Positions 1-8,997 of a stretch of DNA of 64,000 bases are shown here, one piece after another (the stretch's first letter is position 1; every line of letters begins with the position of its first letter). Origin of the DNA: Acidobacteriota bacterium (lineage in GTDB: Bacteria; Acidobacteriota; Blastocatellia; UBA7656); the NCBI GenBank assembly GCA_038040445.1, contig JBBPIG010000004.1:264093-328092 (forward strand), written 5' to 3'. Made by a program: the position numbers and the translations under genes. The notes beneath the pieces are model-generated. The model was given only the letters and a program-made list of their open reading frames with translations. It was not told where the DNA came from and did no database searches.

Positions 1-623
1 CGGATAATTCCTCGAGCGCGTTCGGCTATCGCCGCGTAGTTTTCATTCTTCAGATCGCCGCTTGTGAACAGGCGGCTTCCAACTGCGATCGCGAAGGCGC
101 CGGCGTTGAAGTAGTCGATGATGTTCTCGGGGCCAACTCCGCCGGCAGCCGTAAGCCGAACATCGTTGAGCCGCGACGTGATTGCCGCAACGTAGTCCGG
201 CCCTCCCAACGACGACGCCGGGAACAAGCTCACCATTGGCACGCCCATCGCCCACGCAGTCGCGACTTCTGTCGGAGTGAGTGCGCCGATCACGGGGGCC
301 ACGTGCGCGCGGCGGCAGGCTTCGACCAGCGTAGTGCTCGTGTGAGGCATCGATATGAACTGCGCCCCGGCCTTGATCGCGCGGTCCATCTGGTCGTGGT
401 TCGTCACCGAACCCGCGCCCACACAGACGCGGTCGCCGTAGCGATGACGCAAATCCGAGATCACCCTGAAGCTGCCCGGCGTAGCGAGCGCCACTTCGAC
501 GAGCTTGATTCCACCGACGATCGCAGCCTCGGCTGCTAGCACCGCGGACTCGGCCGACCGGGCGCGCACCACGGCAAACACCCTGTGAGCCTCGACAGAA
601 GTGACGAGTTCAGCGTCTTTCAT
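1..623 (-). CDS. KDPG/KHG aldolase-fold protein, likely non-catalytic (3' end outside window)
   Basis: About 207 codons are visible from an ATG at 621-623; the gene runs off the left edge. Family features seen in order are VGGIKLVEVAL (residues about 37-47), GAGSV, KAGAQFIS, LFPASSLGG and AAGGVGPENI, which match the class I TIM-barrel aldolases that cleave 2-keto-3-deoxy-6-phosphogluconate. The Schiff-base lysine, normally in a (F/V)K-x-FPA motif, is Ser132 (VSLFPA, codon AGC at 228-230). The phosphate/carboxylate arginine of EVTLRT is Ala (EVALAT), and the PTGG motif reads TAAGG. The fold assignment is secure, but aldolase activity is doubtful. It lies 48 bp downstream of the cyclase-family gene and is probably co-transcribed. 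It could have another lyase or binding role. Confidence 0.8.
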   Translation of the reverse strand, partial: MKDAELVTSVEAHRVFAVVRARSAESAVLAAEAAIVGGIKLVEVALATPGSFRVISDLRHRYGDRVCVGAGSVTNHDQMDRAIKAGAQFISMPHTSTTLVEACRRAHVAPVIGALTPTEVATAWAMGVPMVSLFPASSLGGPDYVAAITSRLNDVRLTAAGGVGPENIIDYFNAGAFAIAVGSRLFTSGDLKNENYAAIAERARGII

Positions 624-671
624 AACTGGCTAATGACATATGACGAATAGGACCAATAGGACCAATTTCTT

Positions 672-1295
672 TTAATTCTGCCGAAGAACGACGCGAGCAG
701 GAGCGCCGTCACCGTCCTTGACCTTCAGGGGCAGACAAATCAACTCATAGTCGCCGGCCTCTACGTCACGCAGATCGAGCCCTTCTACGATTATTGTGCC
801 CGCGCTCAGCAGCGCCATGTGGGTCTCCGGCTCCCCTCCGAACTTGTCCACGGACAGGTAGTCGATCCCAACCAGCTTGATGCCGTCTTTCACCAGTGAC
901 CGAGCCGCTCCCGGCGTCATGTAGACATAGTCCTCGACGAAATTCTTCTTGCTCCACAGGTACGAGTTGCGCGTCTTGAACAGCACTCGAGCGTCAACCG
1001 TGAAGTCGAACTCTTCGAGCACCGCTTCATCGATGAATGGAGCAGTCACCTCGACTACTCGAGCGCGTCCCATCAGCAACTCGAGCGGGAGCTTGTCTAC
1101 TGTGATGCCTCCGTCGATGAGGTGGAACGGCGGATCCACGTGCGTTCCGGCGTGCGAGCTGAAAGAGTAGCGGCTCAGATTATATTTCGCGTCGTCTTCG
1201 TTAACTTTCGTTCTGCGATTGATCTTTACGTGTGGATCGCCCGGATAAACTACCAGTTCCTTTGAGAGAGGGACCGTCACATCATAGATTTTCAT
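672..1295 (-). CDS. Cyclase-family (kynurenine formamidase-like) metal hydrolase
   Basis: The protein has 207 residues, the usual size of PF04199 cyclase/formamidase proteins. The metal-binding signature SHAGTHVDPPFHL (HxGTHxDxPxH) is intact around residues 48-60, and DVTVPLS near the N-terminus and VGIDYLSVD in the second half are also family features. Members hydrolyse amides or lactones such as N-formylkynurenine, but the substrate cannot be read here because no tryptophan-degradation genes are adjacent. No signal peptide is seen, so it should be cytosolic. The ATG at 1293-1295 has a good ribosome site (AAGGAAAGG on the minus strand). The neighbouring aldolase-fold gene suggests a sugar-acid or keto-acid context, which is inference. 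Confidence 0.85.
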   Translation of the reverse strand: MKIYDVTVPLSKELVVYPGDPHVKINRRTKVNEDDAKYNLSRYSFSSHAGTHVDPPFHLIDGGITVDKLPLELLMGRARVVEVTAPFIDEAVLEEFDFTVDARVLFKTRNSYLWSKKNFVEDYVYMTPGAARSLVKDGIKLVGIDYLSVDKFGGEPETHMALLSAGTIIVEGLDLRDVEAGDYELICLPLKVKDGDGAPARVVLRQN

Positions 1296-1324
1296 ACCCG
1301 CTGGCCTTTCCTTGTACCCGACGC

Positions 1325-1354
1325 ATGCTATTTCGCGCTTGTGATGCTTGTCAA
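1325..1354 (-). promoter_or_regulatory. Sigma70-type promoter for the cyclase/aldolase-fold pair
   Basis: On the minus strand TTGACA (1349-1354) is followed after 18 bp by TAGCAT (1325-1330). It lies 30 bp upstream of the cyclase start codon. The -35 is perfect and the -10 matches four of six. The remaining bases between 1296 and 1587 hold no convincing gene. Confidence 0.5.
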
Positions 1355-1587
1355 ACTAAGAATGCGCGACGCCCTTGCGACAAAATAATGCGAGAAGGAG
1401 AAAAGAAGAATTCTGACGCCTTAAGATGGGTTGTGAGGTTCGGACGCCGAGTTTCAGCCAATCGATGTTCGATTGATCATGTATGATGGCACTGCGATGT
1501 CGTTGGCCGGGCAAGCGCACGGCTTCGAAACGGTGGTCAACGATCGATCATCGCGGAATTGTCTCCCAGAGCCCCTTTCATACCACC

Positions 1588-3867
1588 CTATCTCCTGCGG
1601 ACGCTTTGCTTCAGCTCTCCCAGCAGGTCCGACACGCGGCGGGTTTCGCTCTCGTCAAGTTGTGCGCCGCCGAATCGCACGCGGTTGTACAACGTGGTTA
1701 TCTCGCGAATCGGTGAAAGCCCGGAAGCGGCCGCGAACTCAACCGGTGTCTGATAAGGTTGCTTCACCAGCCCGGCCCGCCGCGCGATCGCCAGCATCTG
1801 CTCGTAGAAGAGGATCGCCGACTGTCTATAGTCGCGCTGCGTCACCCTGCGCCGCCACATCGGCAAAATAAAGAGCCGGTGCCACCACGGTCCGTAGCCG
1901 GTTGGTGGAAGACCTCGGCGTTTCCTGTAAGAGAGGACTACGTACAACGACACGATCGATAGAGCGAGAATAGCGAGAGCGCTTGTAAGCTTGAGCAATT
2001 CGCCTGCGCTCCAGCTCCGGTCCATGATCAGCTTGTTCAGCATCCTCCGCGTCCACAGTTTCGCGTCGAGATAGTAGACAAGAAAACGATCCTTAATGCT
2101 CAGCAGCCGGTGCTGCAGATCGACCATGATTGAAGCTTGCTCGTCGCTGTCCAGCGTCACGATGTAGTCGAGCCAGAACACTTCCATCGCGTCCGCGTAC
2201 TTTCTCAACCGCGCCAGCAACCCGCCCTGCGTGTAGTCGTTGATGCCTGCCGAAGGCGTCGGATCGAACTCGATCCACGCATCGCTATGAGGGAAGTACG
2301 CCTCAACCCATGAGTGCGCGTCGCTCTCGCGGACGGTATACATATCATTGAGGCTGTTGTACTCGCCCATCTGAAACCCGTTGACTATGCGCGCTGGAAT
2401 GTCGAGCGTCCGCAGCATTATCGCCATCGCGGTGGCGAAATACTCGCAATGACCTTCACGAGTAGCGAACAAGAACTCTACCAGCGGATCGTCTTCACCG
2501 GTTTTCAGATCGAGTGTGTAACGAAAGTTGGTCTTCAAATAGGTCTCGATCGCCCTCGCTTTGTCGTAGGGAGTTGGGGCGTTACGGGCGATATCGTGAG
2601 CGAGTTCGAAGATTCGAGAGTCCAACTTGCGCGGAGGCAGCATATATAGCCGTTTGATATCGTCGGGTGACGCGGCCGGCGCGTCGGCTCGGAGTTCCTG
2701 GTCGGTTGGAACGCTTATATCGGATGTGATTGCGTAGCCTATCCGGCCCTTCAGCCCGGCCGCCGACAGCGCGTTGGTGTATTTGTCCCGGGACAGCGTC
2801 GCCAGTGGACCCTGAAACGCCAGGGCCTTCTGAGCTGCAAAAAGCGCGGGAGAATCGAGCGGCTCCAGAACGAATCTTTGCTGAATCAGAGCCGGCTGGC
2901 TGCTCGGCCGGCCCTTCAGCGGGTGCCTGTACCAGAACTGACCGTCTTTACCGACTATTTCGCCGTCCGAGATCCCTCCCTGGTTAACACTGGCCTGCCG
3001 CCCTGGCTCGGGTGTGACGCTCCACATCCGTCCGTCGTAGTCGTCGAACGCCACGCCGCGCCAGCGCAGGTACCGTTGAGGCTGACGATCCAGACGTACT
3101 CGCATGGCGACCCGCGAGCTTTTTTTGATTTTGGCGACTTCCCCGAGCTTGACGCGGTCGGAAAACCCCGTGATGGGCTGGCCTTCACCCATGCCCCCCG
3201 CGACGCCGCCTCCCCCAAGTCTCGGTATCAAGAAGAAGAACGGCAGCGTCAGCGCGGCGACGATGAAGGTTTGCGCCACCGACGCTCCGAGAAGATAGCG
3301 CACCCGGCCGCTTGCTTTCGTGCTAGCGGGGCCTTCCTTTGCGCGATATTTGACCCGTTGCGGTTGCTTGAGCGGAGTGACGATCTCCTCTTCGAGATGA
3401 CCCACCTCGCGCCGCGCTCGGCGGATTTCAAAGGCAGCCAGAGTGGAGATGAAGCAGAACAGGAAGGTCGCGAGCGAGGCTACGAACATGGCGTCGAACG
3501 TCAGGCCTGCGGCGAGCAGCATCTGAAAGAACGCGATCAGGTACAAGAATACCCAGTCGCGGTCGCGCTTGTTCTGGAAGAGCTTGGCCGCCGAAACAAA
3601 CAGAGTCATGTGCACGAGCGCAAGAATACGATTGCTGAGCAGCGCTCCATCGATGAAGACGAACGGCACATAAGCTACGCTGAGCGCGCGCCACATCCAC
3701 TCGCGCAGCCGCAGGCGGGTTGCGCCGCGGATGTCCCGGTAGAGGCAAACGACCACGGCAATCGAGTACAGGGCGATTGATAGGCCGTCGAGCTCGCCGG
3801 TCAGCGCTATCGCAAGAAACGCGGTGATGACGAGCGCATATGAAGTTGTCCTGAAATAAGATTCCAT
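1588..3867 (-). CDS. TgpA-like membrane transglutaminase (DUF3488/transglutaminase/DUF4129)
   Basis: The 759-residue protein starts with several hydrophobic segments (DUF3488 region, to about residue 230). A transglutaminase-like core follows, with the catalytic triad Cys474 (EGHCEYF), His518 (DAHSWVE) and Asp535 (EFDPTPS). Another membrane segment near residue 640 leads into a DUF4129-like tail that ends in basic residues. Family members such as Pseudomonas TgpA place the core in the periplasm. It is the last gene of a moxR-DUF58-transglutaminase operon, a widespread trio thought to act in envelope maintenance; the actual substrate is unknown. The start codon lies inside the first copy of a 212-bp tandem duplication, so the spacing to DUF58 is altered. 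Confidence 0.9.
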   Translation of the reverse strand: MESYFRTTSYALVITAFLAIALTGELDGLSIALYSIAVVVCLYRDIRGATRLRLREWMWRALSVAYVPFVFIDGALLSNRILALVHMTLFVSAAKLFQNKRDRDWVFLYLIAFFQMLLAAGLTFDAMFVASLATFLFCFISTLAAFEIRRARREVGHLEEEIVTPLKQPQRVKYRAKEGPASTKASGRVRYLLGASVAQTFIVAALTLPFFFLIPRLGGGGVAGGMGEGQPITGFSDRVKLGEVAKIKKSSRVAMRVRLDRQPQRYLRWRGVAFDDYDGRMWSVTPEPGRQASVNQGGISDGEIVGKDGQFWYRHPLKGRPSSQPALIQQRFVLEPLDSPALFAAQKALAFQGPLATLSRDKYTNALSAAGLKGRIGYAITSDISVPTDQELRADAPAASPDDIKRLYMLPPRKLDSRIFELAHDIARNAPTPYDKARAIETYLKTNFRYTLDLKTGEDDPLVEFLFATREGHCEYFATAMAIMLRTLDIPARIVNGFQMGEYNSLNDMYTVRESDAHSWVEAYFPHSDAWIEFDPTPSAGINDYTQGGLLARLRKYADAMEVFWLDYIVTLDSDEQASIMVDLQHRLLSIKDRFLVYYLDAKLWTRRMLNKLIMDRSWSAGELLKLTSALAILALSIVSLYVVLSYRKRRGLPPTGYGPWWHRLFILPMWRRRVTQRDYRQSAILFYEQMLAIARRAGLVKQPYQTPVEFAAASGLSPIREITTLYNRVRFGGAQLDESETRRVSDLLGELKQSVRRR

Positions 3868-4278
3868 AGAACGACGGACGACGGACGACCGATGACGGAC
3901 GAGTGGTCCTCCGTCTCCGGTCGCCCGTCACTTGTCACAGGTCTTCCATAAAAACAACGTGCGCGCTACGCCAAATATGCGCGGGGATAGTTCCCTTTCT
4001 TGCCGGCGTGATCAAAACCTTGAACCGGCGGTCGTCGCGAAGCACAGGCACCTCGTCAAGCAGACGAATAAGATTCCATAGAACGACGGACGACGGACGA
4101 CCGATGACGGACGAGTGGTCCTCCGTCTCCGGTCGCCCGTCACTTGTCACAGGTCTTCCATAAAAACAACGTGCGCGCTACGCCAAATATGCGCGGGGAT
4201 AGTTCCCTTTCTTGCCGGCGTGATCAAAACCTTGAACCGGCGGTCGTCGCGAAGCACAGGCACCTCGTCAAGCAGACG
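3855..4278. repeat. Exact 212-bp tandem duplication across the DUF58/transglutaminase junction
   Basis: Bases 3855-4066 and 4067-4278 read identically with a period of 212 bp. Each unit holds the last 44 codons or so of the DUF58 gene, its stop codon, a spacer rich in GACGGACGAC words and the first codons of the transglutaminase gene. The complete DUF58 gene uses the right copy and the complete transglutaminase gene uses the left copy, so both proteins stay intact. The lack of divergence means a very recent event or an assembly artefact. Confidence 0.95.
3935..4066 (-). pseudogene. Duplicated 3' end of the DUF58 gene
   Basis: This is the left copy of the DUF58 C-terminus, ending in HVVFMEDL and the stop codon. 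It has no upstream DUF58 domain. It is fused upstream to the duplicated start of the transglutaminase gene in another context, and is not expected to make a functional protein. Confidence 0.8.
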
Positions 4279-5745
4279 CCAGGTAATTCCTCCGTTCGAT
4301 TTGCGGGGCAGGCTGGCGGAATCGGACGCAGCTTCTGGTTCTGCCTGGCGCCGAAACCTCCCCAGTAACCACCCGCGCCGCCGCGTTCGGTCATCAACCA
4401 GACCACCGTCATCAGGAGTTTCAGTCGGCTGAAGCGTTGCGAGCGACGCAAGGATCTTGTAAAGGTGCTCCTGGCCCGAGCCAGACGCAACGTTGTGGTG
4501 CTCGCCGGTGCTTATCAGCTCGACTTCCGAGCGTTCGAGTATGAAATGATCTGCAAGCGAGGCGGCCATGAGCACGGCTCGCTCAAATCGCTCCCGAAAT
4601 TCATTCGGGTCTGGCTGCGTGCTGCTACCGGGCGATTCTTCCGCGGGCGATTCGGACCGTCTCTTGGAGTAGCCCGGCGCGCTGGCCGACGAGGTTGAAC
4701 CGGCCGGCAAGGCAGTGTCGAAGACGATCGTCAGCCGCCACTCATCCTCGCGCATATGCTCGCGCACCATCATCGCCATCGATTTCGCCGTCGCTTTCCA
4801 GTCGATGTTGCGCATATGGTCCGAAGGATGATAGCGGCGAATGGCATACAGATCGTCGCCCGAACCGCGGGCGTGACTCTGAATCTGTCCCGCCAGCATC
4901 GGTAGCGCGTGATAGAAATCGTCGAGCGGCTGCGGCTTCGGATAGACGAGTATCTCGCCGGCCGCGTCGATCCTTCGCCACTTTTTGAAGAAGCCCGCCG
5001 GGAATTTCGTAGCGATGTGAAACCCGGTTATCGGATAACGGCCGCGACGTTCGAAGGTGTGCTCGATGCGCTGCCTGGCGCTCGACCGCGCGGGCGCAAG
5101 AACGAAATAGGCCAGCTTGCCCAGGCCGCTGCGCGGAGCCAACGCTCCACTGGACGCCTTTCTTTCGGCCCTGCCTCTCTGCTGCCCAGCCGCGCCGCGC
5201 GCCTTGTCCTCTTCCTCGTCGTCGTCCCGTTCCTCTGCCTCCGACAGCGCTTCGACCATCAAGCTATAGCTGGGCATTAACCGCTTGTGATTCAGGAGCG
5301 TGACAGTTATGTTCGCAGGCTCGCCGGCGAATATGTGATCGGGGAAGCGCAATTGGATCGATACCTCTGCCAGCGAGATGCGCGCTATCAGGTTCGCTGC
5401 GATCAGAAACGCCAGCATCGCCGACAACACCAGGTATAGAAGATTGTTGCCGTTGTTCCAGGCAGCGAATCCGATGATTATCAGGAACACAACGAACAAC
5501 AGGCCTTCGACTGTGAAACTTGTTCGGATGGCGAATCGAAGGACTTCGAGACGCACATTTCGCGCGAGCCGGGGAATGATATAAAGCGCACCGATCAACG
5601 CCAGCACCAGAGAGATGGCTGCAGCGATCGCGGCGAGTTGCGTGCTCTTCTGGTCTGCTGCCGCCGAGCTGAGCAGTGCGATTATGAAAGCGAGGCCTAG
5701 AAAGAAAACCGTGATGAAGAAGTCGCGCCACGCTTGCCGATTCAT
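4147..5745 (-). CDS. DUF58 domain membrane protein
   Basis: The 532-residue protein has hydrophobic segments at about residues 10-30, 38-57 and 80-125. The DUF58 signature RRYHPSDHMRNIDWKATAKS follows about two thirds along, and the C-terminal half contains a von Willebrand A-like fold (TIVFDTALP). The partner MoxR ATPase starts 6 bp upstream of this gene, and the transglutaminase follows, so the three probably form one unit. In characterised cases MoxR ATPases act on vWA-type proteins as chaperones. A low-complexity charged stretch (ERDDDEEEDKARG and on) sits near residues 175-200. The C-terminus lies in the right-hand copy of the tandem duplication. Confidence 0.9.
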   Translation of the reverse strand: MNRQAWRDFFITVFFLGLAFIIALLSSAAADQKSTQLAAIAAAISLVLALIGALYIIPRLARNVRLEVLRFAIRTSFTVEGLLFVVFLIIIGFAAWNNGNNLLYLVLSAMLAFLIAANLIARISLAEVSIQLRFPDHIFAGEPANITVTLLNHKRLMPSYSLMVEALSEAEERDDDEEEDKARGAAGQQRGRAERKASSGALAPRSGLGKLAYFVLAPARSSARQRIEHTFERRGRYPITGFHIATKFPAGFFKKWRRIDAAGEILVYPKPQPLDDFYHALPMLAGQIQSHARGSGDDLYAIRRYHPSDHMRNIDWKATAKSMAMMVREHMREDEWRLTIVFDTALPAGSTSSASAPGYSKRRSESPAEESPGSSTQPDPNEFRERFERAVLMAASLADHFILERSEVELISTGEHHNVASGSGQEHLYKILASLATLQPTETPDDGGLVDDRTRRRGWLLGRFRRQAEPEAASDSASLPRKSNGGITWRLLDEVPVLRDDRRFKVLITPARKGTIPAHIWRSAHVVFMEDL

Positions 5746-5751
5746 ACTACC

Positions 5752-6747
5752 TCACAGCGGCACGTTTACGGTTTTGAGAATTTCCTGGAGGGCGGCTTGC
5801 GATTCGTCCGAGCGGCGCAATCCCGTCGAGTAGCGCGAGTTCACCACGATTCGGTGAGCGAAGATCGGAACCACCAGCCGTTTGATGTCATCGGGAATCA
5901 CGAAGTCGCGTCCTTCCAAAAAAGCCAGCGCCTGAGCAGCGTGGTAGAGAGCGAGGCTTCCGCGCGGGCTCACGCCAAGATCGAGTATGTCGGCTTCGCG
6001 CGTTGCTCGCACTATGCGAATGAGGTAATCGATGAGCGATTCCTCGACGGTCACCTCTCGCACCTCGTGTTGCAGCGCGAGCACGCCGTCGCTGTGCATC
6101 ACCGGGACGACGCGGTCCACCGCGGAGTTCAGGGTTTGCTCCCGGAGTATTGTCTTTTCGTCTTCCGAGTCGGGATAACCCATTCGCAGCCGCATCATAA
6201 ACCGGTCGAGCTGCGATTCCGGCAGCGGGTAAGTTCCGTGATGCTCGATGGGGTTCTGCGTAGCAAGCACGATAAACGGCCGCGGCAACTGATAGGTTTC
6301 CTGCTCGACGGTGACGTGCCCCTCGGCCATCGCTTCGAGCAGCGCCGATTGGGTCTTGGGAGTCGAGCGGTTGATCTCGTCGGCCAGCACCACATTGGCA
6401 AAGATCGGACCCGACTTGAACTCGAAAGTGCTGGTCCGCTGGTTGAAGACTTCCAATCCAACGATGTCCGAGGGCAACATGTCGGAAGTGAACTGAATAC
6501 GTTGGAACGTGCAGTCGAAGCTTCGCGCCAGAGTTTGCGCAAGGGTCGTCTTGCCGACGCCGGGGACGTCTTCAATCAGCAGGTGCCCGCCAGCCAGAAG
6601 CGACACAAGAGCAAGCTCCACGACGTCGGACTTGCCGTGTATGACTGTCTCGATTGTAGCTTGAAGTTCTTCCAGCTTCCCGGCGGTGGTGATCACTAAG
6701 TCGAGTCCTTGTTCGAGCGTTTTGGGGCGCACAAGAAAATCTAGCAC
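5752..6747 (-). CDS. MoxR-family AAA+ ATPase
   Basis: The 331 residues match the usual MoxR length. The Walker A motif GVGKTT is at residues 63-68 and the Walker B LADEIN at 121-126; sensor 1 (LATQNPIEHHGTYPLPE) and the AAA lid (SPRGSLALYHAAQALA) are also clear. It is cytosolic and is expected to remodel the vWA/DUF58 partner encoded 6 bp downstream. The start is a GTG without an obvious ribosome-binding sequence, so the true start could lie slightly downstream. The 185-bp space upstream holds the divergent promoter of the next gene. Confidence 0.92.
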   Translation of the reverse strand: MLDFLVRPKTLEQGLDLVITTAGKLEELQATIETVIHGKSDVVELALVSLLAGGHLLIEDVPGVGKTTLAQTLARSFDCTFQRIQFTSDMLPSDIVGLEVFNQRTSTFEFKSGPIFANVVLADEINRSTPKTQSALLEAMAEGHVTVEQETYQLPRPFIVLATQNPIEHHGTYPLPESQLDRFMMRLRMGYPDSEDEKTILREQTLNSAVDRVVPVMHSDGVLALQHEVREVTVEESLIDYLIRIVRATREADILDLGVSPRGSLALYHAAQALAFLEGRDFVIPDDIKRLVVPIFAHRIVVNSRYSTGLRRSDESQAALQEILKTVNVPL

Positions 6748-6786
6748 AATTGAACGCGCCTAGCTAAGAGAAGTTGCACCCGGTCA

Positions 6787-6815
6787 TTGACAAACCGAAC
6801 GCCCCGGAGTACAGT
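6787..6815 (+). promoter_or_regulatory. Sigma70-type promoter upstream of the SnoaL-like gene
   Basis: TTGACA at 6787-6792 and TACAGT at 6810-6815 are separated by 17 bp. The ATG is at 6933, which implies a leader of about 110 nt with an AAAGGAG ribosome site at its end. Confidence 0.5.
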
Positions 6816-6932
6816 CGGCTCACCTCTGGCAGTCGGTTGTGCGCACGACATTCAGGACGCCTGAACGATACTCAAGACGCGCACTTTAATCCCTGCACAC
6901 TTCCCCGCCGGCTTTTCGAAAGGAGCAGTGCC

Positions 6933-7369
6933 ATGCCAGCAGCAGCACTATCAGACGAAAGCAGAGCCGTCGTCCGGAGGTTCTTCTCAGAGCTCTGGAA
7001 CAATGGCAACCTCAATGTCGCGGATGAGCTCATCGACATGGATGCCGTCAATCACGACCCGGCGGGCCTCGGCTCGGAATGGGCCCGGAGGCGACTAAGC
7101 GACTGGTCACGATGTATCGCAACGCGTTTCCTGATCTGGTGCTCCAAACCGAACACCTGATTGCAGAGAGCCGTATGGTGGCGATTCACTGGATCTCGTC
7201 CGGCACACACCGCGGCGAGTTCCTGGGGGTCGCTCCGACTGGGAAGCGGGTTCTGGTAGATGGAATCAGCATTCTTCAAGTTGATCGGGGTAAGATCTCA
7301 GAGGTCTTTACTAACTGGGACACGCTCAGTTTGATGAGACAGATCAGTGAGCCGAAATTGGCGGACTAA
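6933..7369 (+). pseudogene. SnoaL-like / ester cyclase family protein, interrupted by a frameshift
   Basis: The N-terminal part (RRFFSELWNNGNLNVADELI) and the C-terminal part (YRNAFPDLVLQTEHLIAES, GEFLGVAPTGKRV, ISILQVDRGKISEVFTNWDTL) are in different frames that switch near 7075-7085. Joined, they give a normal SnoaL-like protein of about 145 residues from the ATG at 6933, which is preceded by AAAGGAG. Such proteins are small NTF2-fold enzymes, often annotated as ester cyclases of unknown substrate. Both halves are well conserved, so a sequencing error or very recent mutation is as likely as true decay. Confidence 0.75.
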
Positions 7370-7551
7370 AATCTACAACTCATCACCTGCGCCGACAGCC
7401 GTGGCCGCGGATGATCACCTGGTGCGTAGCGGAGTACTTCCATGCACAGCGCAGCTACGTCTTGCATATTCTGTTCAACCCTATTACCTTCCCTGACTTG
7501 ATTGGCCGGCGAAGTTAGCTGGCCTCAAGTTCCCTCGCTTGAATAGGACCA

Positions 7552-8844
7552 ATGAGAAGAATAGTCAGAGCGAGATTCAATCTCCTGCTTCTTACAGCGT
7601 GTGTGTTGCTGACTGCATGCCTCTGGGGCTGCGTTCAATCGAAGTCGATCAAAGACCTTCGACCAACGGTCATCTTGATTTCGCTTGATGGGTTTCGAGG
7701 CGACTACCTGGAGAAGTACGAACCACCGAACCTCAGGTCTCTGGCTCGAGAAGGCGTGCAGGCGAAGTGGATGATTCCTGCGTTTCCAAGCAAGACGTTT
7801 CCTAATCACTACACGATCGCGACCGGTCTCTATCCGCAAAATCACGGCATTGTCGAGAACAACGTTTTCGACAAAGGCTTCAATGCGATGTTCACGATGA
7901 GCAAGCGCGAAGAAGTGCAGAACGGGCGCTGGTGGTTGGGCGAGCCGATCTGGGTCACCGCCGAAAAGCAGGGTCAGAGAGCCGCTCCGTATTTCTTTCC
8001 TGGAAGCGAGGCTGAAATAGGGGGCACGCGGCCGACCTATTGGAAGCCTTATGACGGGAAGGTGACCAACGAGGCACGCGTCGATACGATCTTGTCGTGG
8101 CTCGATCTGCCGTCGGGAGAGCGGCCGACTTTCTTGAGTTTGTATTTCAGCGATGTTGACACTGCCGGGCATGACTTCAGTCCGGATTCGGTCGAAACGC
8201 GCAATGCTGTTCTCAATGTCGATAGAGACCTGGGGAGACTCGTCGATGGTCTTAAGGCGCGTGGGATATTCGAGCAGGTCAACCTGATCATCGTTTCCGA
8301 TCACGGCATGACTGCCCAGGATCCTAAGAACACAATTATTCTGGATGAGCTTATCGATACCAGGCTTGCAGAGAAGGTCATATGGACGAGTGAGATCATC
8401 AGCATCTTTCCAAGAGAAGGCAAGGAAGCCGTGATGTACGAAACGCTGAAGGCCAAGTTGCCGCCGCAAGCGAAGGTCCATCGCAAGGCGGAAATGCCCG
8501 CGCGGTTTCACTACTCGAACAGCCCGCGCATCGCTCCGCTGTTGGTCCTGCCTGACGAAGGCTGGGCATTGACTACCCGAGCCAAATTCGAAGAGATGAA
8601 AGCGGAGGGCCGAATGGACGGCTTGAGAGGGGGGCACGGCTACGACAATGAGCTTCCCTCAATGCGGGCGATCTTCATAGCGCACGGCTCGGCGTTCAAG
8701 AAAGGCGCCGTCATCGAGCCGTTTGAAAACGTTCAGGTCTATAACGTGATGACGAGGATTCTCGGCTTAACTCCGGCGCCCAACGATGGGAACGATGCGG
8801 TGGCAAACGAAGTCTTAGCGAATGACGCGGAGCACAAGCGATAG
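7552..8844 (+). CDS. Nucleotide pyrophosphatase/phosphodiesterase-like lipoprotein (alkaline phosphatase superfamily)
   Basis: The 430-residue protein has a hydrophobic N-terminus with an LTAC lipobox (Cys23). It then shows the NPP pattern: LISLDGFRGDYL with metal ligand Asp46, FPSKTFPNHY with the probable nucleophile Thr82, SDVDTAGHDFSPDS, SDHGMT and GGHGYDNELPSM with the last metal ligands. NPP enzymes hydrolyse phosphodiester or pyrophosphate bonds of nucleotides or lipids outside the cytoplasm. The set of metal ligands looks complete. No operon partner is seen: the SnoaL-like gene ends 182 bp upstream, and the following gene is on the other strand. Confidence 0.9.
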   Translation: MRRIVRARFNLLLLTACVLLTACLWGCVQSKSIKDLRPTVILISLDGFRGDYLEKYEPPNLRSLAREGVQAKWMIPAFPSKTFPNHYTIATGLYPQNHGIVENNVFDKGFNAMFTMSKREEVQNGRWWLGEPIWVTAEKQGQRAAPYFFPGSEAEIGGTRPTYWKPYDGKVTNEARVDTILSWLDLPSGERPTFLSLYFSDVDTAGHDFSPDSVETRNAVLNVDRDLGRLVDGLKARGIFEQVNLIIVSDHGMTAQDPKNTIILDELIDTRLAEKVIWTSEIISIFPREGKEAVMYETLKAKLPPQAKVHRKAEMPARFHYSNSPRIAPLLVLPDEGWALTTRAKFEEMKAEGRMDGLRGGHGYDNELPSMRAIFIAHGSAFKKGAVIEPFENVQVYNVMTRILGLTPAPNDGNDAVANEVLANDAEHKR

Positions 8845-8997
8845 CTGGATGAAGCTCACCGGCGGTCGCACACGTCTGCAAATCAGAGCGCCACGGGACG
8901 CTCAGACATGAAGACTCCTTTCTCTTAGGCAAGTAGCGTGAACTCAATTAGACTCCGGGCTATTAAAGACCGCTGCACAGAGTCTTTGAATCCAGGG

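Noticed and set aside
7525..8637. 370-codon open frame opposite the pyrophosphatase-like gene
   Set aside because: It is antisense to a gene with complete catalytic motifs, and the translation looks random and basic.
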